Shown here piece after piece: positions 21,092 through 30,194 of a stretch of DNA of 64,000 nucleotides. The DNA lies in contig NZ_CP017940.1 of assembly GCF_002764115.1 (NCBI RefSeq), forward strand, positions 2,082,501 to 2,146,500, read 5' to 3'. A program made the translations under genes and the position numbers. Source of the DNA: Phyllobacterium zundukense. GTDB lineage: Bacteria > Pseudomonadota > Alphaproteobacteria > Rhizobiales > Rhizobiaceae. The notes under the pieces are model-generated. The model ran no database searches and was not told the origin of the DNA. It was given only the letters and a program-made list of their open reading frames with translations. Numbering within the stretch: position 1 is the stretch's first letter; each line of letters opens with the position of its first letter.

Positions 21092-21298
21092 TCAAAGTTC
21101 GCGCGCCGTACTGAGTTTCAGGTTCGCGCGTGGAATGATCGGCGCTTCGCACTCTTCCTTGATATCGTCCGGCCAAATGTCCGCAATCTCGCCGAGGGCA
21201 ACGACGATATGGCTGCGAGCGTCCAGCATTCCGGACGGTGATGACTGAAGGGCTGCGACAAGGCGCTCGTAGGCTTCGCGGGGTATGTAGTGGCTCAT
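21092..21298 (-). CDS. Small hypothetical protein
   Basis: A 68-residue frame starting MSHYIPREAYERLVAALQSS with a GGAG site upstream. It has helical N-terminal and central parts (ALGEIADIWPDDIKEE), is acidic overall and has no membrane segment. It is the first of the small genes after the HUH-like gene. No family recognised. Confidence 0.55.
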   Translation of the reverse strand: MSHYIPREAYERLVAALQSSPSGMLDARSHIVVALGEIADIWPDDIKEECEAPIIPRANLKLSTAREL

Positions 21299-21435
21299 TT
21301 GAGTAGCTCCGTTGATGTTGAACGGTGCTTTTATGAGTCATCGCGGAATCGCTGTAAAGCGGATAATTCAATGAAATCAATCAGTTAAATCAACTTTGAT
21401 TTACTATTTTTGCTAACCCATTGGCCGGACTCGAT

Positions 21436-22329
21436 TTAAGGTGCGACATTCTGTCGAAACTGCTTGTGATCACGCTCTGCAATCTTCCGGAGGTTGTTCG
21501 ATATGAATGTGACCTTGTTCGTCATGAGCCGTTCGGCTGCATCGTTACCGGCCTTGTTCAGATATGCCGCCCATCCTAAGCCGTCGGTAAGACTCCTAAA
21601 GACGCACTGGCGCGATGCAGCCTTTCCGGAGCACTTTCCACCCGCGCGCATAAGAACGCCTTTCAGTGACTCGATATGAGTCTTTGACCGATCTTGCGGC
21701 TGAATAGCACCGTGAAGATGCAATACGCCGGAGGGTGAGAATTCCAAGGTGAAGCTGTAGGGAAGCACCTCGTTAAAGGCGTTCGTCATTTCCTTGCCAA
21801 TGTAGCGCGCAATCTGGTTCGCGGGATCGACGTGGTTCAAGAGCATCCTCTCTCGGGCCGGCGAAAGCTTCAGTGTGAAAGCCAAACCCTCACGCCGTCC
21901 AAGAGCTTCGAAACTGGCCGCGAGCTTTTCATGCTGCCAGAGGTGACGCCACTGCTTGACGTAAGGGTCCGGCATTCCGACGACGGCTTGTTCCAGAGCT
22001 TTGGTACGCTTGGGTGATCGCGTGACGGGCGAATGAATGCGTCTGGTAGAGGGCGAATAGAAGGGTGAGAGAGGTAGTGTGTGTAGAGGGGTGGTTGGTA
22101 CTACTACACAAGGTCCGCCGGAAAGCCGCGTAACAGATTGATCAGACTCGCCAATCGGCTGTTTCGCGGCCTTCGATTTTGACACAATATTGGCCGATCG
22201 AGCATCGCCGTTTCGCTCTGCGATAATCTCAAGAATGCGACCGTCTAGCAGCGGTGAATTAGGGTAGCGCGGCAGCGGGCCAGATGCGCTTTTTTTCCGC
22301 GATTTGTGCGGAATATCGAGGCACCCCAT
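21436..22329 (-). CDS. HUH-superfamily replication/relaxase-like protein
   Basis: About 297 residues from the ATG at 22329 (a GTG at 22413 would add 28). The C-terminal half shows the three motifs expected of a rolling-circle endonuclease: a hydrophobic strand LAFTLKL (motif 1), FSPSGVLHLHGAI with His-x-His (motif 2, the metal site), and GLGWAAYLNKAG about 50 residues later with a Tyr-x-x-Lys (motif 3, the DNA nicking tyrosine). The N-terminal 130 residues are Ser/Pro/Lys-rich and probably disordered. This would nick the element's origin for replication. It is unusual among head and packaging genes of a siphophage. The call rests on motifs only. Confidence 0.6.
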   Translation of the reverse strand: MGCLDIPHKSRKKSASGPLPRYPNSPLLDGRILEIIAERNGDARSANIVSKSKAAKQPIGESDQSVTRLSGGPCVVVPTTPLHTLPLSPFYSPSTRRIHSPVTRSPKRTKALEQAVVGMPDPYVKQWRHLWQHEKLAASFEALGRREGLAFTLKLSPARERMLLNHVDPANQIARYIGKEMTNAFNEVLPYSFTLEFSPSGVLHLHGAIQPQDRSKTHIESLKGVLMRAGGKCSGKAASRQCVFRSLTDGLGWAAYLNKAGNDAAERLMTNKVTFISNNLRKIAERDHKQFRQNVAP

Positions 22330-22352
22330 CGAAGTCTTGCTATAATACACTC

Positions 22353-22430
22353 TAGTCACTCCACGTGATGAAATAGTAAGCCAATGACCCCGTATGTGTC
22401 CTTCAACCAGCACGTACGGGGTTTTCTTTG
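22353..22430 (+). ncRNA. Possible antisense RNA over the HUH gene leader
   Basis: On the plus strand an extended -10 (TGCTATAAT, 22338-22346) is followed about 40 bases later by a strong terminator hairpin (22387-22422) and TTTTCTTT. A transcript of roughly 75 nt would be antisense to the leader of the HUH-like gene. No -35 box is evident. Antisense RNAs at this place control rep genes in many rolling-circle plasmids, but here it is inference. Confidence 0.3.
22387..22430 (+). terminator. Hairpin with T-tract, plus-strand orientation
   Basis: ACCCCGTATGTG pairs with CACGTACGGGGT over a 12-base loop (12 pairs, one T-G), followed on the plus strand by TTTCTTTG. There is no T-run on the minus strand. 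No plus-strand gene precedes it, so it may end an antisense RNA or form part of a replication origin. Confidence 0.55.
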
Positions 22431-22471
22431 GTTATAGCGTTTGGAAGTCGGCGTGCTTCGCCAATTTCGAA

Positions 22472-25129
22472 TTATCTTCGCAACATGCCGCCGGGGCGGC
22501 GCTGATTTTGAAGCTCTTCCGCCAAAATAGCCTTGACCGTAGTCCGGACTTCACGAGCCGTTTGGTTCGCTAGATCGGCGTTTTGCTGGGGTGTGCCGCC
22601 GCTCGCGTTGACTGTGACATTAGTTGTCAGGCTGATACCGGGATTGTCGTTGGATGCGCGAGGATGATTGTTGTTCACGCCGGAAAGCTGCGGACGTGGC
22701 AACGAAGGCGGCGCGAAGTTCGGCGCTACCAAGCCGCCATCCGCGTAGCCACGGTGCAGGCGCTCAAGGTTCGCAAGGCCAATCCGGCTCACGGCTTTTT
22801 GGCTCATGACATATTCGCCGCGATGCACCACGCCAGCCGGTTCATACTTGCCGCCGGGGCCGGTATAACCGCCATCGGCAAATCCAAAGATCGCGCCAAG
22901 GATGCCGGTGCCACCTCCGAACAAACCGCCAAGCGGTCCCTCGCCAAGCAAAGCGGCTTGAGCGAGAGCGCTGATCAAAGAGGATAGCAACTGCTGCACG
23001 GCCTGTTCTGCTGTCGTCGCGCCGGTAAGAACGCCGGTCAGGACATCAGTGAAGCCTTGCGCGATAAATTGCTGCGCATCCTTCATCTGTTCCATGCGCT
23101 CTTGAGATTTGCCGGTCGCATCGTCCAAGCGCTGCGTTTCGGTGATCTTGGCACGAATGCCAGCCAGTTCTTGCGGGGTCAGGGTGATACCGGCGCGGCG
23201 CGCTTCTAGTTGGCGCTGATACACGGCCAATTCGATTTGCTGCTGCGATTGCGTCATGCCGGAGATGGATTGCTCGAACTTCGCGAGGTCCAAGCCCTCT
23301 TGTACTGACAGATTAAGGCTCTTACGAGCGTCATTCTGCTGCTTGAGCAAGTCGATTTGCTTCTGCTGTGCAGGCGTGTTCTCAAGCTTCTGTGGCGCTG
23401 TAGGCGTGCCGGAATAGGCTTCACGGATCGTGGAATCATCAACGCGGCGCAAGCCCTCCCATTCGTTCCGGAGTGCATCGGGATCGTTGCCGCGACGGCG
23501 CATCAGCGCGCGCGCAATTTCGTCCTGGGTGTTCTCATCAAACATGCGGTCGCCGGTCAAACCAAGCTGACTCATCATGTCTCGTAGCGTGCCGCTGGTG
23601 ATCTGGTAGCGACCTAGCGCGGATGATCCTTTCCCATTGCCGTAAAGCGCACGGTTCTCAGGCGTCCGCATACTGTCTTGCAAGGCGAGGATTTCAGTAA
23701 GCGTCATGCTGGTGAGATTGCGTGCGCCGCCTGTCCACCGGCCATAATCGAGAGTCTCATTATATCCGCGACCTTTATCAGTGCCTTCCGCCGCGCCGAT
23801 AAGGGAAAGCATATCCTTATGACTGCCGAACGTCGCGGCGGTCTTGGCGCGGTTCGCGGTGTCGGTTGCCGCGCGAACTTCCGACATTGTGCGCGCGTTC
23901 TTGACGGCCTCCCGATAAGCGGTATCGATCGCATCATTCTGTGCAAGCGTATCGAGCTCGGCTTTCAATTCCGGAATGAATTTCTTGAGGTCGGCAAGGG
24001 CAGTTTTGAAATTGGTTGCCGCTGTTACATTGCCATTGAAACCGCTGGAGAGCGAACGGGATGCATCCGATAGCGAACGCATTGCCGTTTCCATATCAAC
24101 GGTGCCATTCTGAAGCTGCCTGATTTCGCGGTCGAGCGCTTCCACGTCCTGCCGAAGCTTCGGCAATTGAAGCATGCGGCCTTTTTCGCCGGTTGCTTCA
24201 ATAGTTGCGATGGACTCAAGCAGCTTCCTCCGTCGCTCCAAAGCACGCTCAAGCGTCGCTTCGTCGGACAAGAAATTGTCCCGGGCGGATGCGACATAGC
24301 CATCGCCTTTCAATTTGCTGATCGTGAGGATGATCTTTTCGGCATAGCTCACGGAATCAATAGCGGCCTTTTTCGCATAGACGCGAACGTTCTGCCAAAG
24401 CGTCTCGAATTCTGCATCGATCTTCTTGGCCGCTTCGATCTGCTCATTGCTAAATGTCGCGGCCTCACTACGAAGCTTCCGAATCTGCTCAACAGAAAGT
24501 CCTAGCACCTTGGCAAGCTGTTCCGCGCCGGTTCCTCCGAACACTTCATCCAATACGCGCGTTTGTCCGGCGCTATCCAATTGCTGAAGCTTGCCGATAA
24601 TCTCATCAAGGAAGCGGTTAGGATCACGCAACCGCTCGGCAACGTCAGCGGCGGAATAGCCAAGGCGCTTAAATGCGTCTTCCGCCGAACCCTTGCCGGT
24701 CTTGGCAAATTCATCGCCGCGAATATTGAGTTCCTTCAAGGCGTCGGTAACGCCGTCAATGGTCGCGCCGGTCGCCTTGGCGACGTATGACCATTGCTGC
24801 CAGACCTGCGACGGCACGCCAGCTTTTCGGGCCTCGCGGTCCACTTCCGCGATGCTGCCGGCAATCTGGGTTACAGCGGTTGCGGTTGCGGCGATAGCTG
24901 CCGTTGCAATTCCTCCAGCCATGAACGGCTTGAACAGGTTTTCCAGTCGCTTGTTAATGCCGTTACCGGCATCAGCCATGGTCTTTTCGATGCGTTGCGC
25001 GTTCTGTTTCGCTCGAGCTTCCAACTTGTCAAACGATTGACCGCCGGCCTTCAGGGCTTGCGCCATGTCGCGCTCGAATTTCTTCGGGCTTGCCTCTAGG
25101 GAAACAATTAGTCTTTCTTCATCAGCCAT
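22472..25129 (-). CDS. Phage tail tape measure protein with embedded muramidase-like domain
   Basis: The 885-residue protein sets tail length during assembly and passes through the tube at infection. The N-terminal part is helical and coiled ([20 protein letters not shown]) with a hydrophobic Ala-rich segment near residue 75. At about 450-560 lies a lysozyme-like insert: [20 protein letters not shown], where E is the likely acid, then [17 protein letters not shown]. The C-terminal part has the glycine-rich [20 protein letters not shown] and [11 protein letters not shown] signature found at tape measure ends. Length predicts a tail somewhat over 100 nm. It is the last structural gene here, and no tail tip gene follows. 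Confidence 0.92.
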   Translation of the reverse strand: MADEERLIVSLEASPKKFERDMAQALKAGGQSFDKLEARAKQNAQRIEKTMADAGNGINKRLENLFKPFMAGGIATAAIAATATAVTQIAGSIAEVDREARKAGVPSQVWQQWSYVAKATGATIDGVTDALKELNIRGDEFAKTGKGSAEDAFKRLGYSAADVAERLRDPNRFLDEIIGKLQQLDSAGQTRVLDEVFGGTGAEQLAKVLGLSVEQIRKLRSEAATFSNEQIEAAKKIDAEFETLWQNVRVYAKKAAIDSVSYAEKIILTISKLKGDGYVASARDNFLSDEATLERALERRRKLLESIATIEATGEKGRMLQLPKLRQDVEALDREIRQLQNGTVDMETAMRSLSDASRSLSSGFNGNVTAATNFKTALADLKKFIPELKAELDTLAQNDAIDTAYREAVKNARTMSEVRAATDTANRAKTAATFGSHKDMLSLIGAAEGTDKGRGYNETLDYGRWTGGARNLTSMTLTEILALQDSMRTPENRALYGNGKGSSALGRYQITSGTLRDMMSQLGLTGDRMFDENTQDEIARALMRRRGNDPDALRNEWEGLRRVDDSTIREAYSGTPTAPQKLENTPAQQKQIDLLKQQNDARKSLNLSVQEGLDLAKFEQSISGMTQSQQQIELAVYQRQLEARRAGITLTPQELAGIRAKITETQRLDDATGKSQERMEQMKDAQQFIAQGFTDVLTGVLTGATTAEQAVQQLLSSLISALAQAALLGEGPLGGLFGGGTGILGAIFGFADGGYTGPGGKYEPAGVVHRGEYVMSQKAVSRIGLANLERLHRGYADGGLVAPNFAPPSLPRPQLSGVNNNHPRASNDNPGISLTTNVTVNASGGTPQQNADLANQTAREVRTTVKAILAEELQNQRRPGGMLRR

Positions 25130-25139
25130 AGCTATTCCT

Positions 25140-26771
25140 TCACGCCGCGCTCATCAGGCGGTCAAACTCTTCGGGGTCTAGATCGTGGATCGATCCAGTT
25201 GTTTCGGCGTTGCAAGCGCGGCTCACGGCCATAGCGGCGGCAACAGCGCCATCAATGCGATTATTGTTCGCGGCCTTGTGCATCCGGACTAAGCCGGTAT
25301 CTCCGCGCGACGCGACTACGCTATCGAAGTGATGTCGTAGAACCGGATGGCCGTTATGCCGGATCTTGAAACCGTTCACAGTACGTTCAAGATCACCGAT
25401 AGCCGGGGCCATGGTGAGCGGGCCTTGACGCATTGCGAATGCCGGCAAGCCTTCATCAACAAGGTGCTGCATAACGCGCTGCGCTAGGTGCGGATCGAAT
25501 GCGATTTCCTGCACATTAAAGTCCGCACAAAGCTCGCGAATTTTATCTTCAACGATTTCCGGCTCAATGATCGGGCCATCAATGGCGGTGATCAATTCGC
25601 CATCCTTCCAAGCGACATACGGCACGTTATCCTTCGCCGCGCGCGCCTCTAGGTCATCGCCGGGAACGAAAAACCAAGGGTGCACCATGATCCGGCCATC
25701 GTCATACCGCCAAGCCGCAACTACGGCGGTCAAATCGCCGTTCCTCGAAAGATCGACGCCAAGATAGCAAGGCAATTCGCCAAGTTCCGTTGGAAATTCG
25801 TCAAGGTCTAGATCGATCTTTCCTTGATCGTAGACGTTCATGTCGAAGAGCGGATCACGGCTACTAGCCTGCCAAACGTTCAATTTAAACTGTTTGAATT
25901 CGTAGCGGGCTTTAGGCCGGTGTTCGGATTGCCGCGCCGCCTCACGCATTCCGTTAATATCAGGGAAGCCGTAAGCGAGGCCGGGATTGACGCGGTGCCA
26001 AAGGACCTCATCCCGCCAATCGTCCTTTTCAGCGGCTTCAAAGATGATCGGAAGGTAACTCTCGTCTTCAACTTCGCCGGTCGCAACCTTCCGGGCATAT
26101 TCGTATTCTTCAAAACCAAGCGTGCCTTGTCCGCGTCCGGCGGTCGTGGCGATCACCATTAGCGTGTTGCTGATCTTTGCCATGCCGGAACTAAGTGCTT
26201 CGTATAGGTCGCGCTTTTTCCAGTTGTGAATTTCATCAATGAGTACGAATGAGGGCGTCCTACCGTGCTGAGCCGCGCCGTCGCTGGAGACGGCCTGCAA
26301 AACTACGCGCTGCTTCTTGTAGGTGATCCGCTTCGCGCCGTTCGTGGCGTCATTGATCCGCGTTGCGTCGATCAATCGCTTATCCATTCGGACGATATTA
26401 GCGGCCTCGTTGAAACCTACGCCAGCTTGCTCGCGATCGTTTGCAGCAAAGATCACCTGTCCAGCCGGGATATGCTCGGGGCCAATGGTGTGCAAAAGCG
26501 ACAAGGCGGCGGCAAGACTGGTTTTGCGATTGCCACGCGGAATCATGAAGAAAACTTTGGTGACGATGCGCCGGCCATCCGGATGACGCGGACCATAGAT
26601 CGCTCTGACAATCCGTTCCTGCCATGGGTAAAGCTGGAAAGCGGACTTCGATGCGGTGCTATTCGGATGCTTCAGGCGGCGCAGAAATTCAACAGCGCGC
26701 TCGCCATACCCCAAAGGGTCGGCGATTGGTGTGCCGTCAAAAAGCCATTCCGGATAGCTGTTTCTGGTCAT
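25140..26771 (-). CDS. Terminase large subunit (Terminase_1 type)
   Basis: DNA-packaging motor of 543 residues. The ATPase half has the Walker A-like [16 protein letters not shown] (about residue 80) and Walker [11 protein letters not shown] (about 185). The nuclease half begins [16 protein letters not shown] with the metal-binding Asp, and a second acidic site appears in [11 protein letters not shown]. It is complete and of normal length. Its ATG overlaps the small terminase stop by one base, and the tape measure gene follows 10 nt later, an unusual neighbour. Confidence 0.96.
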   Translation of the reverse strand: MTRNSYPEWLFDGTPIADPLGYGERAVEFLRRLKHPNSTASKSAFQLYPWQERIVRAIYGPRHPDGRRIVTKVFFMIPRGNRKTSLAAALSLLHTIGPEHIPAGQVIFAANDREQAGVGFNEAANIVRMDKRLIDATRINDATNGAKRITYKKQRVVLQAVSSDGAAQHGRTPSFVLIDEIHNWKKRDLYEALSSGMAKISNTLMVIATTAGRGQGTLGFEEYEYARKVATGEVEDESYLPIIFEAAEKDDWRDEVLWHRVNPGLAYGFPDINGMREAARQSEHRPKARYEFKQFKLNVWQASSRDPLFDMNVYDQGKIDLDLDEFPTELGELPCYLGVDLSRNGDLTAVVAAWRYDDGRIMVHPWFFVPGDDLEARAAKDNVPYVAWKDGELITAIDGPIIEPEIVEDKIRELCADFNVQEIAFDPHLAQRVMQHLVDEGLPAFAMRQGPLTMAPAIGDLERTVNGFKIRHNGHPVLRHHFDSVVASRGDTGLVRMHKAANNNRIDGAVAAAMAVSRACNAETTGSIHDLDPEEFDRLMSAA

Positions 26772-27160
26772 TACGCGACTTCCAAGGGGTTATCGTCGTC
26801 TTCATCTTCGGTCTGTCCCTGTACGCGTGCGCGTGACGTTGGCGACAAGCCATATTCCGCTGCAAGCTGTCGGGCGGTCTGCATTGCGCGGTTCTGCATT
26901 CCGAAGAGAACTTTGTCAGGTGGGCCGCCGGTTGCCCGAAACAGGTCTTCAATTTCGCGGATATGACCACGCGCAACGCAAAAATCTTCGATGCCGCCAA
27001 GATCGGCTTTCGTAATGATCCGGTCTTCGATCAGGCGCGGCATTACGCGCTTCCATTCCGACTTTGCGTAAGTGGTGAAATACTTCGGTGCCGGTGGTGC
27101 TTTGGTGAGCGGATCGCGGTCGCGTGTAAGCGCCGGCTTCACGCCGCGTAAGTGCGTCAT
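26771..27160 (-). CDS. Terminase small subunit, P27 family
   Basis: A 129-residue DNA-recognition partner of the terminase. It has the P27-type outline: a basic N-terminus with Pro-rich PPAPKYFTTYAKSEWKRVMP, a central helical bundle DRIITKADLGGIEDFCVARG, and an acidic tail. Both ends overlap neighbouring genes by a few bases. It recognises the packaging site, whose place is not visible. Confidence 0.88.
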   Translation of the reverse strand: MTHLRGVKPALTRDRDPLTKAPPAPKYFTTYAKSEWKRVMPRLIEDRIITKADLGGIEDFCVARGHIREIEDLFRATGGPPDKVLFGMQNRAMQTARQLAAEYGLSPTSRARVQGQTEDEDDDNPLEVA

Positions 27161-27474
27161 GTCGAGGCCGTTGCTTTCAGGATAAGGCCGCGCCGTCTGC
27201 CAATCTCCGTAATCTCTTTCAGGTCGTAGGGCGTTCCGGAATAGGAAACGCGGTCGGCTGTCGTGAGGCCGGCAAAGTAGTGCATATGGAAAAGGGTCGT
27301 GCCGCTTTCCTCTTCACCGAAGCCGGTCAAAAGCTCCGTCGCGGACTTCTGAATAAGGGCGGCGCGAACCGTGGCGAGGGGTTGCCATTGCTCTTTGACC
27401 GAACCGGATGGTTGCACCACTTTGGTAAGGCGTTCGAGAATGATAACGCGGTCGAAATTGCCGGGACGGGTCAT
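27157..27474 (-). CDS. Head-tail adaptor / head closure protein
   Basis: A 105-residue beta-rich protein beginning MTRPGNFDRVIILERLTK, with QWQPLATVRAALIQKSATEL and VSYSGTPYDLKEITEIGRRR, the pattern of the SPP1 gp16-like head-tail joining family. It starts 2 nt after the preceding gene and overlaps the small terminase start. It would close the head below the portal and connector. Confidence 0.85.
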   Translation of the reverse strand: MTRPGNFDRVIILERLTKVVQPSGSVKEQWQPLATVRAALIQKSATELLTGFGEEESGTTLFHMHYFAGLTTADRVSYSGTPYDLKEITEIGRRRGLILKATAST

Positions 27475-27476
27475 GA

Positions 27477-27896
27477 TTATTCCTTCCACCGAATGACGGC
27501 TTCAAGGCTCAGAACGCCGTGCGTGTAATCCTTCGTCGGGTCCGGGTCTTTCATCCAGCGAACAGACGATTTTTGTAGTTCATCGATAGCGAAGGCCTCC
27601 GGATTTGGGATATCGCGCAACGCATTCATGACGGCAAATCCGATAGATTTAGCCGTATCCTCGCCGTTTTCGATAGCCCAGATATGAGCGTCAACGAACA
27701 CGCGAGCCTGATATTGACTGCCGGCGGCATATCCCAGGAATTGCGTTTGAACGTCCGCAAGCATGATGCAAGGGAAGTTAGCGGGTCGTGTCGATCCGGC
27801 TAAGATCGATGACGCGGAAACAAGGGCCGTCACGTTGATGTCGTTGATTAGACGCGTGCGGATGGCAGTGCGGAAAGCTAGAGAAGGCTCAATCAT
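27477..27896 (-). CDS. Tail completion protein (DUF3168-like)
   Basis: A 139-residue protein starting MIEPSLAFRTAIRTRLINDI, with FPCIMLADVQ and VFVDAHIWAIENGEDTAKSI, typical of the DUF3168/gp17-like tail terminator family at the head-tail interface. Its ATG overlaps the preceding stop (ATGA). It caps the upper end of a tail tube, which makes the absence of a tube gene notable. Confidence 0.82.
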   Translation of the reverse strand: MIEPSLAFRTAIRTRLINDINVTALVSASSILAGSTRPANFPCIMLADVQTQFLGYAAGSQYQARVFVDAHIWAIENGEDTAKSIGFAVMNALRDIPNPEAFAIDELQKSSVRWMKDPDPTKDYTHGVLSLEAVIRWKE

Positions 27897-28312
27897 GGCT
27901 GTTTCCAAACGTCTTTGATGGCCTTGCGACCGGCGCGACTACGGCGGTTTTCCATGCGCTTCCGGAGAAGCTTCAAGGCAATCCAGAAAAACGGCTGTGC
28001 TTCGGCTTCTTTGGTGCCGTATTCGACAAGGTGGGCGTAACGAACGCCGCTATCTCCGGCGGTGACAAGCACTTCCAAGGGGCCGGCAACGCGTGAACCT
28101 CCCGGCTGGGAATATGCCGGGGTTGCTTGGTTCGGGCCGGTTACAGCAATCGATTCCTTCAACGCGCCAGTATCCTCAGGCGCAATTCGCTTCTGAAGGT
28201 TCGCTAATTCAGTCGCGGACTTCTCATTTGCAGGCACTACGGCCTTCACATAGGCCTCCGGCATACGCATGATCTTGGCTTCCAGCCGGTTGAATTGTGC
28301 TGATTTCGCCAT
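27893..28312 (-). CDS. HK97 gp10-like tail component
   Basis: A 139-residue protein starting MAKSAQFNRLEAKIMRMPEA, with LQKRIAPEDTGALKESI, the conserved 'apxdTGaLr.Si' signature of the HK97 gp10-like family, and VRYAHLVEYGTKEAEAQPFF downstream. It acts at the neck between head and tail. The start is one base after the connector gene stop; a longer frame adds six residues. Confidence 0.88.
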   Translation of the reverse strand: MAKSAQFNRLEAKIMRMPEAYVKAVVPANEKSATELANLQKRIAPEDTGALKESIAVTGPNQATPAYSQPGGSRVAGPLEVLVTAGDSGVRYAHLVEYGTKEAEAQPFFWIALKLLRKRMENRRSRAGRKAIKDVWKQP

Positions 28313-28313
28313 T

Positions 28314-28607
28314 CTAGAATACCCATTCACGATAGGGCCGGATCATATCCAGCAAGCCGAAGGGCAATTCGTTGGCGCTATCGCCAATAAGTACAGCGAA
28401 ACGGTTCTCATGAAGGTGTGCTGCAAGCTGCAAGACGCCTTCCGTAAGGTCTGCCGGCATAGGTTCGAAGCTGGAGAGAGGCTTACCCAGAAAATTCTCA
28501 ATCCAAGCTTCGGCGGCGTTCAACTTGTGCTGAAGCAAGTCCGGATCGGCGTCAATTCCCATCAAATCAAGCTGCGCCGCAAGCAGGGAAACAGGTGTAA
28601 TGCTCAT
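28314..28607 (-). CDS. Head-tail connector protein, gp6-like
   Basis: A 97-residue helical protein, starting MSITPVSLLAAQLDLMGIDA, with LLQHKLNAAEAWIENFLGKP and a C-terminal MIRPYREWVF. This matches the DNA-packaging/gp6-like connector family that forms a ring under the portal. Its start overlaps the preceding gene by 4 nt. Confidence 0.85.
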   Translation of the reverse strand: MSITPVSLLAAQLDLMGIDADPDLLQHKLNAAEAWIENFLGKPLSSFEPMPADLTEGVLQLAAHLHENRFAVLIGDSANELPFGLLDMIRPYREWVF

Positions 28608-29227
28608 TGTGATTTTGCCTTTTCAGAAAAAGTTATTTCGGGAGTCTCTTGTAAAGTGCTCCCCGCGCCGGTCCCCTGAGAGGCCGGAAAATTGGAGACT
28701 ACCCCCGGTGCGGTGTTATCGTTCGCATTTGCTGGTTTGCGAACGCCCATAGCGATTGCTTCGACTGGCGAATGACCGCTGTTCATTCGACGATAGATCG
28801 TCGCGGTTTGAACACCTAGCTGTTCCGCCCACTCACGGATGGTGAGTGATTGACCGTTGTAGGTGATCCTTTGAGCCACACGGTTCGGTAAACGTTCGCT
28901 ACCAGCTTTAATTGCTGCTTCGTATGATCCAAGTCTCTTCTTTCGAGCGAGCAACGCGGAAGACGTTAGTCCCAAATGCCGAGCCCACATATCAATGGAC
29001 ATGGTGAGACCATTGACAGTGTATTGTCTCGCGGGCCTCCCAAAGACCCCAAGCGAGTTCTTAATGTTGGAACTGAAGTTCCCGGCAGGCGCTTTGCCAT
29101 GAATGAATTTTAGAACGCGGTTGCGTTCGGCCTCGCGCTTTGCCTTTGCATATGCAAGTGCGCGTTGAAGTGCATCTGCACTGTCACGTTCGAATTCTTC
29201 CCGGTCGATACGTTGGGCGGGTGTCAT
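28604..29227 (-). CDS. Protein with two tandem helix-turn-helix repeats
   Basis: A 207-residue protein of unknown role. Two repeats are visible: VNGLTMSIDMWARHLGLTSS followed by ALLARKKRLGSYEAAIKAG, and YNGQSLTIREWAEQLGVQTA followed by TIYRRMNSGHSPVEAIAMG. Each looks like a small DNA-binding helix-turn-helix of the type found in phage and homing-nuclease proteins. The N-terminus is charged, and the C-terminal 45 residues are disordered. It lies between the HNH nuclease and the connector and overlaps both. It could guide packaging together with the HNH protein; this is inference. Confidence 0.7.
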   Translation of the reverse strand: MTPAQRIDREEFERDSADALQRALAYAKAKREAERNRVLKFIHGKAPAGNFSSNIKNSLGVFGRPARQYTVNGLTMSIDMWARHLGLTSSALLARKKRLGSYEAAIKAGSERLPNRVAQRITYNGQSLTIREWAEQLGVQTATIYRRMNSGHSPVEAIAMGVRKPANANDNTAPGVVSNFPASQGTGAGSTLQETPEITFSEKAKSQ

Positions 29228-29562
29228 GCCTTGGCCCTCTCTTCCCGCTGCTTGTGCCGGTTGTGACAAGGCAGGCAGAGCGGTTGCCAGTTGGCGCGGT
29301 TCCAGAAAAGGCGCTGATTGCCCTTATGCGGCTGGATATGATCGACGCATTGCGCGGGCGCGCCGCACCTGCAAATGGGGTGATGCCGGAGATATTCGGC
29401 GCGGGCTTTCTGCCACTCATTATTATAGCCGCGTTCGCGTGCGCTCGGGCGCGTTAGATCGAAACGGGCTTTACGCTCGCGATCCTGCTTGGCTTGGCAG
29501 GTGCAGCGAACGCCGTGCGCGACGATCTTACCGCATGAGCAAAGATGGGGCGGTCGGGCCAT
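29224..29562 (-). CDS. HNH endonuclease
   Basis: A 112-residue nuclease with an N-terminal zinc-ribbon-like CSCGKIVAHGVRCTC and the HNH core: CRCGAPAQCVDHIQPH, then NRANWQPLCLPCHNRHKQ. HNH proteins next to terminase genes stimulate the terminase and are needed for DNA packaging in HK97-like phages. It overlaps the next two genes by 1-4 bases. Confidence 0.92.
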   Translation of the reverse strand: MARPPHLCSCGKIVAHGVRCTCQAKQDRERKARFDLTRPSARERGYNNEWQKARAEYLRHHPICRCGAPAQCVDHIQPHKGNQRLFWNRANWQPLCLPCHNRHKQREERAKA

Positions 29563-30182
29563 TATTTGACCCTCGCAACGCTGCCGTGCTTGGCGCGAAG
29601 CTTTGCAATCCCGGCGCTCACTTCCTCCGGAGAGATTTCCTCAAGCGGATCGTAAGGCGCCGACGGCTTGTCGGCTGTGTCGCTGCCACTGTGGATATTG
29701 TGAAGCAATTCGATGTGTGCATCACGAGCAAGCATGATTTCAGCCGGCGTGCTGTTCCACACTGTTTCAGGCGTCCAATGAAGCCAGCCGGTTGCATGTG
29801 CAAAAAGCTGGTTAAAGCGCTCTTCAAGCGACAATTCAGGGCCGGACGTGGTTACGGTCGATTTGGATTTCATGGGTTTGGGTTCATGATTGAGGCCGAA
29901 TGACAGGATCAGAAACTCGTAAAGTGCAGGGGCCAGGTTCTCGATTACCTGAGCGCCGTCGCGTTCGATCATGTCATTGAGAAATTCGCGTACTGCAATT
30001 TCATCTGTCGAACCAAGCGCGGCGATATCATAGACAATCCCTAAATTGCAGTCGAAAACGCCGCGCGCGAGTTTGTCATAACCGTGCTTCTGTTCAAGAA
30101 TATATGCGGCTCGCAACGAAGGGCGCAATTCAATGCGCCGGTCGTCATGTGCGAGCATGATAGCTTCTGATACGAGCCGCAT
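29562..30182 (-). CDS. Putative tail assembly chaperone-like protein
   Basis: A 206-residue protein. The first half has ELRPSLRAAYILEQKHGYDK and a helical bundle. The second half has HATGWLHWTPETVWNSTPAE then IMLARDAHIELL, resembling the 'GW.P..FW..TP.E' signature of gene-transfer-agent and phage tail chaperones. The C-terminus is acidic. It sits 13 nt after the capsid gene, away from the tape measure gene where such chaperones usually are. The call is moderate; an unknown morphogenesis protein is possible. Confidence 0.5.
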   Translation of the reverse strand: MRLVSEAIMLAHDDRRIELRPSLRAAYILEQKHGYDKLARGVFDCNLGIVYDIAALGSTDEIAVREFLNDMIERDGAQVIENLAPALYEFLILSFGLNHEPKPMKSKSTVTTSGPELSLEERFNQLFAHATGWLHWTPETVWNSTPAEIMLARDAHIELLHNIHSGSDTADKPSAPYDPLEEISPEEVSAGIAKLRAKHGSVARVK

Positions 30183-30194
30183 ATTCGTGGTTAC

